Of a DNA stretch of 32,974 nt, positions 24,719-32,974 are shown one piece after another. A program made the position numbers and the translations under genes. The notes beneath the pieces were generated by a model. It saw only the letters and a program-made list of their open reading frames with translations, searched no databases and was not told the origin of the DNA. The first letter of the stretch is position 1, and every line of letters begins with the position of its first letter. Source of the stretch: Mycobacterium innocens (GTDB lineage Bacteria; Actinomycetota; Actinomycetes; Mycobacteriales; Mycobacteriaceae); assembly GCF_900566055.1 (NCBI RefSeq), contig NZ_UPHQ01000168.1, positions 1 to 32,974 of the forward strand. The letters are read 5' to 3'.

Positions 24719-25437
24719 ACACATCGCGGCGCAGTTGCTCGGTCAATGTCCGGATCTCGGTACGTAGTTCCTCGATCTGCGCGGCCGTAGCGGCCCGATT
24801 CTCCGAATCGGTTTCGGCCACCCGCTTGCACTATCCACGACGCAACCGAGGCCGTCACCACGCCGATCAGACTGATCCCGCCGATCATCAGCAACACGGC
24901 GATCACCCGGCCGGTAACGGTAACCGGGTACAGGTTGCCGTAGCTTACGGTGGTCACCGTCGTGGTCGCCCACCACAAGGCCTTCCCGAAGGAGTCGATG
25001 GTGGCACCCGGGTGGCCGCGTTCCTGGTCGAGGATGGCCAGCGAGGTGATGTAGACCAACAGCGAGATACCCGAGATCGTGTAGATGAGGATGCGCCCGC
25101 GAACGGCATTGCCCACGGCCTTCTGCAACGCGCCGACGAGCACCACCAAACGCAGCAACCGCAGCGGCCGCATCATCGGCAGCGCCACGATGAGCAGGTC
25201 GAAGATGTGCTGGACGAACCATTGCCGGCGATCGGGTGCCAGCGCCAGCCTAACGAGGTAATCCACGACGAAGACGCTCCAGGCGACCCAGCCCGCGGCC
25301 CACCAGAATGCGCGCCTCGTCGCCGTGCGGCTGGTAGAGCACTTCCACCGAGTAGATGGCCAGGAATGCGGCGGCGACCACGGCAAGTGGTCATTCGGTG
25401 CGCTGCTGCCAAAGCTCGTCTTTCGATGGCTCGGTCA
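24684..25437 (-). pseudogene. Voltage-gated-type potassium channel, inactivated
   Basis: Across frames the reverse strand spells a six-helix channel: MTEPSKDELWQQRTE, a TGA at 25391-25393 where Trp is expected, PLAVVAAAFLAIYSVEVLYQ, a frameshift near 25305-25320, then helices with MMRPLRLLRLVVLVGALQ (S4-like), the pore TTVTTVSYGNLYPVT, a second frameshift near 24820-24832, and a coiled-coil end (RVAETDSEN, AAQIEELRTEIRTLTEQLRR). The filter is SYGN rather than the usual GYGD. Three lesions make it a pseudogene unless they are sequencing errors. The central open frame alone (24655-25386) lacks a proper start and the correct C-terminus. Confidence 0.8.
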
Positions 25438-25564
25438 TTACGGCTGGGCCTCCGAGTTGGGTACCAGTCCAAACTTCTGCTCGGTATAAGGTAGCGCGCC
25501 GTCAACGTGGCAACGGACTGACCCAATTCCGTTGCGGTGGGGTTTCTTTCGATGAAAAAGGCAG

Positions 25565-26266
25565 TTAGCAGCCGAGCTGATCGGCAAGGTCGAGGAAATC
25601 GGCGGCGTTGATGTCGAACTCGTCTTCGTAAGCCACATCGGCGTCACCGCCGGGACCGAATTCCAGCGGGCGGGCGACAAAAGCGGTGCGGAACCCGAGT
25701 TCGGCCGCGGCACGGATGTCGTACTTGTGGCTTGCCACCATCATGATCTCGGCGGGTTCGAGTCCCAGGTAGGTCGCGGCCATGTGGTAGACGGCCGGAT
25801 CGGGTTTGAAGGCGCCCACCATCTCCGCGGCGAAGATCGCATCCCACGGCAAACCCGCCCGTTTGGAAATGTTGATCACAGCACTGACGTCGGCGTTCGA
25901 CAGGGTGGCTAGCGTGTAGTCCCGTTTCAGCCGGGTCAGTCCGGCCACCGTATCCGGCCAGGGCCTCAGGCGCTGCCAGGCCAGGGTGAGTTCGTCGCGC
26001 TCGGCGGGGGAGAAATCGGTGATTCCGCATTCGTCGAGCACCGTGTCGAGGGAGCGCCGATACACCGAGTACACCGAGATCCACTTGCCATGCTCGCTCG
26101 GTGCGGCTTTCAACGTGGTGAAGTAGCCGGCACGCCAGCGCGTGACCACCTCAGGCCAATCCACACCCGGGTGTCGGCCGGCGCTGATCCGCTGCGCCTC
26201 GTCGCAGACGGTCGAATGGAAATCCGTCGCCGTCCCCTGGACGTCGAAAAGTATCGCTTTCACCAT
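25565..26266 (-). CDS. Haloacid dehalogenase type II-like hydrolase
   Basis: A 233-residue HAD-superfamily protein. Motif I is ILFDVQGTATDF with nucleophile Asp8; motif II TLSNAD; Lys in FKPDPAVYHMA; motif III MVASHKYDIRAAAELGFRTAFVARP in part. These match L-2-haloacid dehalogenases, where motif I usually reads DxYGTLxD; the Gln and Thr here are variant. The ATG at 26266 is chosen because motif I begins at residue 5; longer frames add a non-conserved leader. The substrate is unknown; it could be a phosphatase or a haloacid dehalogenase. It stands alone. Confidence 0.85.
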   Translation of the reverse strand: MVKAILFDVQGTATDFHSTVCDEAQRISAGRHPGVDWPEVVTRWRAGYFTTLKAAPSEHGKWISVYSVYRRSLDTVLDECGITDFSPAERDELTLAWQRLRPWPDTVAGLTRLKRDYTLATLSNADVSAVINISKRAGLPWDAIFAAEMVGAFKPDPAVYHMAATYLGLEPAEIMMVASHKYDIRAAAELGFRTAFVARPLEFGPGGDADVAYEDEFDINAADFLDLADQLGC

Positions 26267-26715
26267 GGGTTCATCATGCAGCCTCATCCGCAAACCGTGG
26301 TGTGGCGTGCCGAAAATAATTTCGGCAGGTCCAACGTCGGTGGCCTGAGTTTGAACAACTATGCTAAGGCGCGACATTTGCGCTGACAGCAGCGGGAACT
26401 GCGGCATAGTCCGGGGCCGTTCGGGCGCCGGCTCGAGCTGGAAATCCGACTTTCAATCTCCGTCAGGAAATATCTTTTGCATTCTTTAACGCAACGGTGC
26501 GGCTGCGAATCGGGCGACGCATCCCGTCGACAACGAGCCGTTATCGAATCCGGTGTGGAGACCCACCGCTGCAGTCCTCACCGGACCCGCGAACACCATC
26601 TCAACCCGCCACCTCTCGGTCCGGCTGCGCAATTCGAGGCGGTGTCGCACGGCGCGGGCCTCGATGCTGGATACCATGAGCCAACACGCGGAGATCCGCC
26701 GCTGACCTGGGATGA
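26267..26715. other. Intergenic, divergent promoters
   Basis: About 450 bases between divergent genes. It contains a locally AT-richer patch (about 26455-26490) that could hold promoter elements, and a 9-codon ATG frame ending just before the regulator gene at about 26703. No RNA gene or stable open frame is seen. Confidence 0.4.
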
Positions 26716-29700
26716 ATGGGCGTGAGCAAGTTGCTGCCGACCGGAACGGTGACGCTGCTGCTGGCTGATGTCGAGGGCTCGACGCGGCTGTGGGAAACCC
26801 AGCCCGAGACGATGACCGCCGCGCTGGCCCAGCTCAACCGCACCGTCGACGAGGCCATCGCCGCTCACGACGGGGTACGCCCGCTGGAACAGGGCGAGGG
26901 TGACAGCTTTGTGGCCGCCTTCGCCCGCGCCAGCGACGCGGTGGCCTGCGCGCTGGAGTTGCAGCGAGCGCCGCTGGCTCCGATCCGGCTGCGTATCGGG
27001 ATCCACACCGGCGAAATTCAGCTGCGCGACGAGGCCAACTACGCCGGGCCGACGATCAACCGCACCGCGCGGCTGCGCGATCTGGCCCATGGCGGCCAAA
27101 CCGTGCTGTCCGGGGCGACCGAGCCGCTGGTGGTCGACCATCTCCCCGACGGGGTGTGGCTGGCCGATCTGGGTAACCACCCATTGCGGGATCTGCCACG
27201 CCCGGAACGCGTCGTCCAGCTGTGCTATCCTGACTTGCGCAACGACTTCCCGCCACTCCGCGTCCGCAATGTTGGTGCCTCACATAATCTTCCGGCTCAG
27301 TTGACGACTTTCGTCGGGCGCCGGGCCGAAATGGCGGAGTTGCGCCGGCTGTTGACCGGCGAGCGGCTGGTGACGTTGACCGGGGCCGGGGGTGCCGGCA
27401 AGACCCGCCTTGCGGTACAGGTCGGCTTCCAACTCGCTACCGAGTTCCCCGAAGGGCTGTGGTACGTCGACTTGGCTCCGATCACCAACCCTGAGGTTGC
27501 ACCGGTGACCGTCGCACGCACGTTGGGTCTGCCTGATCAACCGGGCCGCTCCACCATGGACTTGCTGGTCCGATTCCTCGGCGAGCGCAAAGCCCTGCTG
27601 CTGCTTGATAATTGCGAACATCTGCTCGACGTGTGCGGGACCATGGTGGTCGCGCTGCTGGCGGCGTGCCCGCGGTTGACGATCCTGGCCACCAGCCGTG
27701 AGCCGCTGGGGGTGCCCGGCGAGCTGAGCTGGCGGGTGCCGTCGCTGTCGGTGACCGGCGAGGCGGTCGAGTTGTTCACCGACCGTGCCCGCCACGCCCG
27801 CCCCGAGTTCGGTGTCCACGACGACAATCTCGCGCTGGTTGAAGAAATCTGCCGGCGCTTGGATGGCATGCCGTTGGCGATCGAGCTTGCGGCGGCGCGT
27901 ATTCGGGCGCTGTCGTTGCGGCAGATCGTGAACGGCCTGCATGACCGGTTCCGGTTGCTCACCGGGGGTGCGCGCACCGCGCTGCGCCGCCAGCAGACGC
28001 TGCGGGCCTCGGTGGATTGGTCGCATGCGCTGTTGACCGAACCCGAGCGGGTGCTGTTCCGCAGGCTCGCGGTGTTCGCCGGTGGATTTGATCTCGACGC
28101 CGCCCAAGCCGTCGGCGCCGGCACCGCAGTCGAAAGCTACCAGCTTCTTGACCAACTGGGCCTGTTGGTCGACAAGTCTCTGGTCGTTGCCGACGACACC
28201 GGTGACGGGATGCGATACCGGTTGCTGGAAACCGTGCGCCAGTACGCTCTGGAAAAGCTCGACGAGTCCGGCGAGAACGACGAGGTGCGCACCCGGCATC
28301 GCGACTACTACACGGGTATGACCACCGAATTGGAGGCGCAGGGCCACCGGGCAGACGAGCGGCTGCTGCATTGGGCGCAAACCGAAATCGACAATCTACG
28401 AGCCGCATTCGCCTGGAGCCGGGAAAGCGGCCACCTGGACACCGCGTTGCAACTCATTTTGTCGTTGCGGCCCTTATGGTTACGGGGCGGGCGCGCCCAA
28501 GAGGCGCTGGCCGGTCTATCGGCCATATTGGCCGAAAAGGATCACTCGGCAATCGCACCGGCGGTGTGGGCGGGAGCGGTGGCCCAGCACAGCATCCTCG
28601 CCGGCTGGGTCGGCATACCGGCGGAGCTGGAAAGAGCGCAGGAAGCGCTGGCCGTCGCGCGTGAGCTCGGCGACCCCGCACTGATTGCCCGCGCCCTGAT
28701 CGCCTGCGGAATGCTTGCCCTCTACGATCCCGGGCTGTCCCAGCCCTACTTCAACGAGGCGATCGAGCTGGTCCGCGCGACCGGTGATCGGCGAAGCCTG
28801 TGCCAAATCTTCAGCTATCAGGCGACCGCGGCAGTCATGGCCGGTGAACCTGTCCCGGCGATCGCGGCGGGCGAACAGGGACGTCAGCTCGCCGACGCGC
28901 TGGGCGACCGGTTCTTCTCGCGGAACTGCCGGGCGTGGCTGAGCACCGCGTTGATGATTCAAGGGAACCTCGACTACGCGGCCAAGGTAGCTCGTTCGGT
29001 GACCGAGGAGGCCGAGGCGGTCGATGACCTCACCATGGCGGTCTTCAGTTACGTGAGCCTCAGCGAAGTGCTCGCATTCCATGGCCAGGCTGACGCTGCG
29101 CAGACAGCGGCGCAGTCCGCGCTACAGGCGGCAACCAGGATGGGCGGTTACTTCGCCGACGCGGTGTACTCGGTGTTCGCCAATGCCGCCCTGGCGCGCG
29201 GCGACGCCGCGGCGGCCAGGAAAGCAGCCGAGACGGCCCTGCAGCAGACCAATCCGCTGCGCGAGGTATTCACCAGGAGCGTCGCCCCGTTGCCCGAGGC
29301 TTGGTTAGCCTGCGGCGACCTGAGCGCTGCTCGGCGTTTCGCCGACGAGATGCTCGCGGTGGTGCCCGGTTGGTATCGCATGAAGGCGCTGCTGGCGCGG
29401 GCGTTCATCGCAATGGCGCAGGACGAGCCGGAGCTGGCCGCACGCGATGCCCACGATGCCCTGACCGTCGCCGCTCGCACCCAGGGATACCTGCGAGTGG
29501 ACGACACGCTGGAATGCCTTGCCCGCCTTGCTGTCAACGACGACAACCATGCGTACGCAGCGCGTCTGCTGGGCGCGGCGGAGTCGATCCGGCGACGCAT
29601 GGGCCACCCCCGCTTCCCGATGTATCAAGCCGGGTATGACGCTGCCGTCGCCGCTGTCCGAGAGGCGTTGGGGCAGAGCGATTTCGATGCCTTCTGGGCG

Positions 29701-29754
29701 GAGGGTGCTCAATTGTCCACCGAGGAGGCGATCGGGCATGCGCAACGCGGTTGA
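26716..29754 (+). CDS. Class III cyclase - NB-ARC/AAA ATPase - TPR regulator lacking LuxR domain
   Basis: A 1012-residue multidomain protein. Residues 10-170: class III nucleotide cyclase domain with metal ligands Asp18 ([14 protein letters not shown]) and Asp63 ([10 protein letters not shown]), and Asn115/Arg119 (INRTARL). Residues about 195-480: STAND/NB-ARC ATPase with Walker A GAGGAGKT (223-230) and Walker B ALLLLD (293-298). Residues about 540-1000: TPR-like repeats. M. tuberculosis relatives (Rv0386, Rv1358, Rv2488c) end in a LuxR-type HTH; here the protein stops at [12 protein letters not shown], where that domain would begin. It is either a signalling protein without DNA binding or a truncated gene. 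ATG start; a GTG two codons later is also possible. Confidence 0.9.
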   Translation: MGVSKLLPTGTVTLLLADVEGSTRLWETQPETMTAALAQLNRTVDEAIAAHDGVRPLEQGEGDSFVAAFARASDAVACALELQRAPLAPIRLRIGIHTGEIQLRDEANYAGPTINRTARLRDLAHGGQTVLSGATEPLVVDHLPDGVWLADLGNHPLRDLPRPERVVQLCYPDLRNDFPPLRVRNVGASHNLPAQLTTFVGRRAEMAELRRLLTGERLVTLTGAGGAGKTRLAVQVGFQLATEFPEGLWYVDLAPITNPEVAPVTVARTLGLPDQPGRSTMDLLVRFLGERKALLLLDNCEHLLDVCGTMVVALLAACPRLTILATSREPLGVPGELSWRVPSLSVTGEAVELFTDRARHARPEFGVHDDNLALVEEICRRLDGMPLAIELAAARIRALSLRQIVNGLHDRFRLLTGGARTALRRQQTLRASVDWSHALLTEPERVLFRRLAVFAGGFDLDAAQAVGAGTAVESYQLLDQLGLLVDKSLVVADDTGDGMRYRLLETVRQYALEKLDESGENDEVRTRHRDYYTGMTTELEAQGHRADERLLHWAQTEIDNLRAAFAWSRESGHLDTALQLILSLRPLWLRGGRAQEALAGLSAILAEKDHSAIAPAVWAGAVAQHSILAGWVGIPAELERAQEALAVARELGDPALIARALIACGMLALYDPGLSQPYFNEAIELVRATGDRRSLCQIFSYQATAAVMAGEPVPAIAAGEQGRQLADALGDRFFSRNCRAWLSTALMIQGNLDYAAKVARSVTEEAEAVDDLTMAVFSYVSLSEVLAFHGQADAAQTAAQSALQAATRMGGYFADAVYSVFANAALARGDAAAARKAAETALQQTNPLREVFTRSVAPLPEAWLACGDLSAARRFADEMLAVVPGWYRMKALLARAFIAMAQDEPELAARDAHDALTVAARTQGYLRVDDTLECLARLAVNDDNHAYAARLLGAAESIRRRMGHPRFPMYQAGYDAAVAAVREALGQSDFDAFWAEGAQLSTEEAIGHAQRG

Positions 29755-30038
29755 GCTTGGCCGGGTGCGCGAGCAGCCGTCAGCGGGTGTCGCGGTGCGA
29801 GCCGCGGCGGCGGCGGGCCCTGTCTTCCCCTCTTTAATCCGCGCAGCCAGCAGGCGGTGCCAGCATTCGGCCAGCAGCCGCACGTAACGGCCCCAGCCGT
29901 AGCGGACCGGTAGTTTCGTAGTGGCTGGTCCACAACGCGAGCGCGGATCGGTAGCGCCGTGGCGCATCGAAATGCCCGCAACTGTTGCCGGTGCCGCGTA
30001 TGGTCTGGCCAGTTGCTGGCGGTTGCTGGGAGGGCTCG
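29755..30038. other. Intergenic between the cyclase regulator and the second kinase
   Basis: 284 bases. I searched the frames after the cyclase stop for a LuxR HTH (expected words such as LTPTELDVVRL) and found none, so the domain is absent and not merely frameshifted. No RNA or clear promoter is seen. Confidence 0.5.
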
Positions 30039-31937
30039 TTGGAGGGAACTTCGTTCGGGAGATACCGGCTGACCGAGTTATTGGGCCGCGGCGGCATGGG
30101 CGAGGTGTGGCGGGCCTATGACACCGTCACCGACCGGGTCGTCGCGGTCAAGATCCTGCCCGCCGAGATTTCCGACGACGAGGTGTTCCAGCAGCGGTTC
30201 CGTCGCGAAGCTCATGCCGCCGCACGATTGAGCAACCCACATCTCATCCCGATCCACACCTACGGGGAGATCAACGGGCGGCTGTTCGTGGACATGCGGT
30301 TGATCGAGGGCCGCGACCTACAGTCGGTGCTCAGCCGCGGGCCGCTGCAACCGTTGCGGGCGGTGCGCATCATCGAGCAGGTTGCCAAGGCGCTGCACGC
30401 CGCGCACCGGGATGGACTGTTGCACCGAGACGTCAAGCCGTCAAACATTTTGCTCGACGCCGACGACTTCGCCTATCTGATCGATTTCGGAATTGCGCGC
30501 GCGGCGGGAGAACTGGGCTTGACCACGGTCGGCGATGTGATCGGAACCTGCTATTACATGGCCCCGGAACGGCTCAGCATGGGGCAGGTCGACGCCCGCT
30601 CGGATATCTACTCGTTGGCTTGTGTGCTCTATGAGTGCTTGACCGCGCAGCACCCATTCCCCGGTGACAGCCTGGAGCAACAGATCACCAGCCACCTCGA
30701 GATTCCACCGCCGCGGCCGTCGAGCACCATTCCCGGGCTGCCGGTGAAGTTGGACATGGTCGTCGCCAAAGGTATGGCCAAGAATCCCGGCGACCGCTAC
30801 GAGACCGCAGTCGAATTGGCGCGGGCCGCCCACGATGCCCTGACCACGCCCGCGCCGCAGCCGTCCGTTCGGCCACAGCCGCCGATCCCGTACCCCGTCG
30901 ATGCCCACGCCCACCCTGACACTCGCGGTCAACCGCAGATCGCGCCTCGGTCGCCACCGCAGCATGTCCCGGACCCGCCGACGATGCCGCGACGGCTGGC
31001 AGAGGCGCTCTCAGTCCCTACGCAAGAACCCGCCGCCGCACCGCCGGCCGAGATGACACGGTCACCGTCGCGGCCCTGGTGGCGGCGCAAGGCGGTCGTT
31101 ATCACGGCCGCTGCCCTGCTCACCGTGGCTGTGACTGTTGCGGCCATGGTCACCGTCAGCAAGTTAAGTCCAGAACACACCGAGTTTCAGCAGGTGGTGC
31201 TGCCTTTCACCGGCCTTCGGGACCCGCATGGCCTGTCGGTCGACAGTGGGGGCACGGTATATGTCGGTGACACCCTCCACAATCGGATACTGGCTTTGTT
31301 CGCGGGCTCAACCACGCCCGTCGCACTACCTTTCGACGGCCTCAGCTATCCGACCGGTGTGACAGCCGATAACAGCGGCACCGTCTATGTCAACGATGCC
31401 GGCAACAGGCGGGTCGTGGTACTTCCCACCGGCTCGAAAACCCAAGTCACCCTGCCGTTTACCGACCTCAGCAATCCGACCGGGTTGTCGGTCGACAGCA
31501 GCCGCACCGTCTACGTCACCGACACGGCGAAGAATCGAGTGGTCGGACTTTACACCGGTTCGAACACACAGTTCGAACTGCCCTTTACCGGCCTTAGCGA
31601 TCCAACCGGTTTGGTAGTGGACAGCAGCGGAACGGTGATCGTTGCCGACGGCGGCAACAACCGGGTCCTGGCGTTGGCGGCCGGCGCGAAAACCCAAGTC
31701 ACCCTGCCCTTTACCGGACTCAAGCAACCCGGCGGCGTCACCGTGGACAGCGAGGGCGCGGTCTACGTCACCAACACGGGCAACGGCCGGATACTCAAAC
31801 TCCCGCCAGGCTCTTCAACGCAAGTCGAGCTGCACTTCACCGGCCTCGACAATCCCTGGGGTTTGGCGGTCGACAACATGGGCACTGTCTACGTCGGCGG
31901 CCGCAACGACCAGATTGTGGCACTTCGGCAGAAGTAG
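30039..31937 (+). CDS. Second PknD-like Ser/Thr kinase with NHL propeller
   Basis: Transmembrane kinase of 632 residues from a TTG start, chosen for GGGAGG at 30028-30033 and for the family start EGTSFGRYRL; an ATG at 29985 is possible but lacks support. Kinase domain: GRGGMGEV, Lys38, catalytic Asp131 (HRDVKPSN), DFG Asp149, activation-loop Thr162/Thr163, APE. A long Pro-rich linker (271-345) leads to one helix (352-374) and six NHL repeats (LPFTGL...GLSVD...VYVTD). It shares architecture with the kinase at 3252 but has a different linker and activation loop, so it is a diverged paralogue, not a recent copy. Confidence 0.92.
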   Translation: MEGTSFGRYRLTELLGRGGMGEVWRAYDTVTDRVVAVKILPAEISDDEVFQQRFRREAHAAARLSNPHLIPIHTYGEINGRLFVDMRLIEGRDLQSVLSRGPLQPLRAVRIIEQVAKALHAAHRDGLLHRDVKPSNILLDADDFAYLIDFGIARAAGELGLTTVGDVIGTCYYMAPERLSMGQVDARSDIYSLACVLYECLTAQHPFPGDSLEQQITSHLEIPPPRPSSTIPGLPVKLDMVVAKGMAKNPGDRYETAVELARAAHDALTTPAPQPSVRPQPPIPYPVDAHAHPDTRGQPQIAPRSPPQHVPDPPTMPRRLAEALSVPTQEPAAAPPAEMTRSPSRPWWRRKAVVITAAALLTVAVTVAAMVTVSKLSPEHTEFQQVVLPFTGLRDPHGLSVDSGGTVYVGDTLHNRILALFAGSTTPVALPFDGLSYPTGVTADNSGTVYVNDAGNRRVVVLPTGSKTQVTLPFTDLSNPTGLSVDSSRTVYVTDTAKNRVVGLYTGSNTQFELPFTGLSDPTGLVVDSSGTVIVADGGNNRVLALAAGAKTQVTLPFTGLKQPGGVTVDSEGAVYVTNTGNGRILKLPPGSSTQVELHFTGLDNPWGLAVDNMGTVYVGGRNDQIVALRQK

Positions 31938-32110
31938 GCAGGGCAGGTGGACTGCGCTGGCTCAGCTGGAGCTGCTCGAGGCGCGTACCGATAGAACGAC
32001 GCGACTGCGTTTGACGATGATTGCCCGTAGCGCCTGACCGCGACGCTCGTCGGCACGTACAGCGACGCCGCAGCAGTCGGATAGCGGAACCCAAACAGGG
32101 GGTTGACACA

Positions 32111-32162
32111 CATAGTTGCCGTATGCAACTGTGTCCAATACAGTTGTATTTGATTCAATACA
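32111..32162. promoter_or_regulatory. Cluster of three overlapping dyads ahead of PE/PPE
   Basis: In an AT-rich island: AGTTGC-N5-GCAACT (32114-32130, extendable to 32111-32133 with one mismatch); CAACTGT-N7-ACAGTTG (32126-32146, perfect); TGTATT-N6-AATACA (32145-32162, perfect). The middle half-site serves both of the first two dyads. Such arrays are typical of repressor operators. The cluster lies about 75 bases upstream of the PE start. It does not match the RicR box or, to my reading, IdeR or Zur sites. Confidence 0.6.
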
Positions 32163-32235
32163 CACATATGCCTCGGCGGAGCGCCGGGCCAAGGGCAGTT
32201 TCGCAGCGGGAAATCCATCGGAAGGGGTTGTGGCG

Positions 32236-32547
32236 GTGACGTTGTGGGTGGTTCCTGAAGGCTTGGCGGGCGCGGCTGCCGTCGATGCATTGAACGCTCG
32301 GCCGGCAGCTGCGCATGCCGCGGCCGCACCGATGATTTCGGCGGTGGTGGCACCGGCGGCCGATCCGGTGTCGTTGGGCACCGCGGCCGGCTTAAGCGCT
32401 TGCGGTCTCGAGCATGTGGGCGTGGCCACCCAAGGAGTCGAAGAGCTGACCCGCTCCGGCGTCGGCCTCGGTACCGCCGGAATCAGCTACGCCGCCGGCG
32501 ATGGCGCAGCAGCACTGACCTACGGCGTAGCAGGCGGTGCAATGTGA
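32236..32547 (+). CDS. PE-family protein (PE5/PE15-like)
   Basis: A 103-residue protein consisting of the PE domain alone. It begins [20 protein letters not shown] and continues with [18 protein letters not shown] and [13 protein letters not shown], closely like PE5/PE15 of M. tuberculosis. PE proteins form helical hairpins that pair with a PPE partner and leave by an ESX (type VII) system. The GTG at 32236 fits the family start and lies behind GGAAGGGG; a GTG two codons earlier is possible. The next gene starts within its stop (ATGTGA), so the pair was co-translated. No ESX genes are in the window. Confidence 0.88.
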   Translation: MTLWVVPEGLAGAAAVDALNARPAAAHAAAAPMISAVVAPAADPVSLGTAAGLSACGLEHVGVATQGVEELTRSGVGLGTAGISYAAGDGAAALTYGVAGGAM

Positions 32548-32846
32548 GCGCACCGGTCTGGATGGCCTCCCCACCAGAGGTGCACTCCGCGCTGCTAAGC
32601 GCCGGACCCGGACCGGCCCCGCTGATCGGAGCCGCCACACAATGGTCATCGCTTAGCGCCGAATACGCCGCGGTAGCCGAAGAACTCACCACCGTGCTGG
32701 CCGGAATGCAAGCTGTTGCATGGCACGGCCCGAGCGCCGAGATCTGCGCGGCCGCCTACGCGCCATATCTGGCGTGGTTGACCCAGGCCAGCGCCGACAC
32801 CGCCGCCACCGCCACCATCCACCAGACCACCGCCACCGCCTACCTC
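32544..32846 (+). pseudogene. PPE-family gene interrupted by an IS3-family element
   Basis: The frame from GTG 32544 gives a PPE domain start ([20 protein letters not shown], then [39 protein letters not shown]), like PPE4. After ATAY (about 32843) the family sequence ends abruptly and becomes the end of an insertion sequence. About 95 of the roughly 180 PPE-domain residues remain. The PE partner is intact but its export partner is lost, unless the gene resumes beyond the window with other consequences. Confidence 0.85.
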
Positions 32847-32974
32847 TGGGATTCCCCTCGTAGCGTGGAGACGTCGCTATTGAGGAGGCGGCGATGGCAG
32901 CAAACAGGCGGAAGTTCGATGAGGACTTCAAGGCTGGCGCGGTGCGGATCGTGCGAGAGACCGGCAAGTCGATC
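32847..32974 (+). mobile_element. IS3-family insertion sequence, left end
   Basis: Sequence unrelated to PPE starts near 32842-32847; a TGGGATTCCCC start at 32847 fits the TG terminus usual for IS3-family ends. The transposase orfA begins 47 bases in, with a strong ribosome site. The element runs off the window, so the right end and target duplication cannot be checked. Confidence 0.75.
32894..32974 (+). CDS. IS3-family transposase OrfA, N-terminal part
   Basis: 27 codons from ATG 32894 to the window edge: [20 protein letters not shown] followed by RETGKSI. This is the start of the OrfA HTH (transposase_8 type: RKFxxEFKxxAVRLVxETGKS). GAGGAGG lies at 32882-32888. It differs from the broken OrfA at 20771-21058, so two different IS3-type elements have visited this region. 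It appears intact as far as seen. Confidence 0.88.
   Translation, partial: MAANRRKFDEDFKAGAVRIVRETGKSI

Noticed and set aside
25391..25393. In-frame TGA in the channel as a possible selenocysteine or recoded Trp
   Set aside because: Two further frameshifts in the same gene and no nearby SECIS-like structure make simple inactivation the better explanation.
29755..30038. Possible frameshifted LuxR HTH after the cyclase regulator
   Set aside because: No HTH-like words in any frame downstream of the stop.
1..32974. CRISPR array, tRNA or rRNA genes
   Set aside because: No regularly spaced repeat series and no tRNA-like cloverleaf or rRNA words were seen on either strand.

Overview
The window reads as a slow-growing Mycobacterium chromosome. 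It is GC-rich with GTG/TTG starts. It carries a PE/PPE pair, two PknD-type kinases, a PstS2-like lipoprotein, a CYP128/Stf3-like pair, a class III cyclase/AAA regulator, and RicR-type copper boxes (TACCC-N5-GGGTA). All names come from motifs and remembered family sequences; no search was run. The species cannot be fixed from this.

Layout. 1-965: transposase debris. 965-1804: a beta-carbonic-anhydrase-fold enzyme resembling CS2/COS hydrolases, fused to a C-terminal YHS metal-binding domain. 2128-5231: pstS2-like lipoprotein and pknD. 5354-10517: a copper-response block. It holds a Met-rich DUF305 lipoprotein and a methyltransferase diverging from one RicR-like box, a small secreted His/Gly-rich protein, a decayed threonine-synthase-like pseudogene, and a CopZ-like chaperone plus Cu(I) P1B-ATPase behind a second RicR-like box. 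10662-11931: an unknown protein and a LOG-family protein. 12221-20285: the most unusual part, an eight-gene, tightly overlapping operon encoding only the membrane arm of a Complex I-like machine (NuoA, H, J, K, L, M, N types). Its only soluble subunit is a fused, degenerate NuoB-NuoD-like protein that lacks the iron-sulfur ligands and carries a 17-histidine linker. No NuoC/E/F/G/I is present.

20303-21183 is a graveyard: a frameshifted membrane-protein remnant, an IS3-type orfA remnant and an orphan C-terminus. 21168-23695: stf3/cyp128 (sulfomenaquinone pathway). 24000-24718: two DUF202 membrane proteins, followed tail to tail by an ion-channel pseudogene. 25565-26266: a haloacid-dehalogenase-like hydrolase. 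26716-29754: a cyclase/NB-ARC/TPR regulator without the usual LuxR domain. 30039-31937: a second PknD-like kinase. 32111-32162: a dense cluster of dyads ahead of a PE gene whose PPE partner is cut by an IS3-family element that runs off the window.

How it fits together. The copper block is a coherent detoxification unit that would be controlled by a RicR/CsoR-type repressor encoded elsewhere. The Complex I-like operon next to it cannot oxidise NADH by known chemistry. Its altered antiporter residues, His-rich soluble subunit and Met-rich NuoJ-like helix suggest an ion- or metal-linked function not described by standard Nuo annotation. Insertion-sequence debris and several pseudogenes mark this as a mosaic, actively rearranging region.
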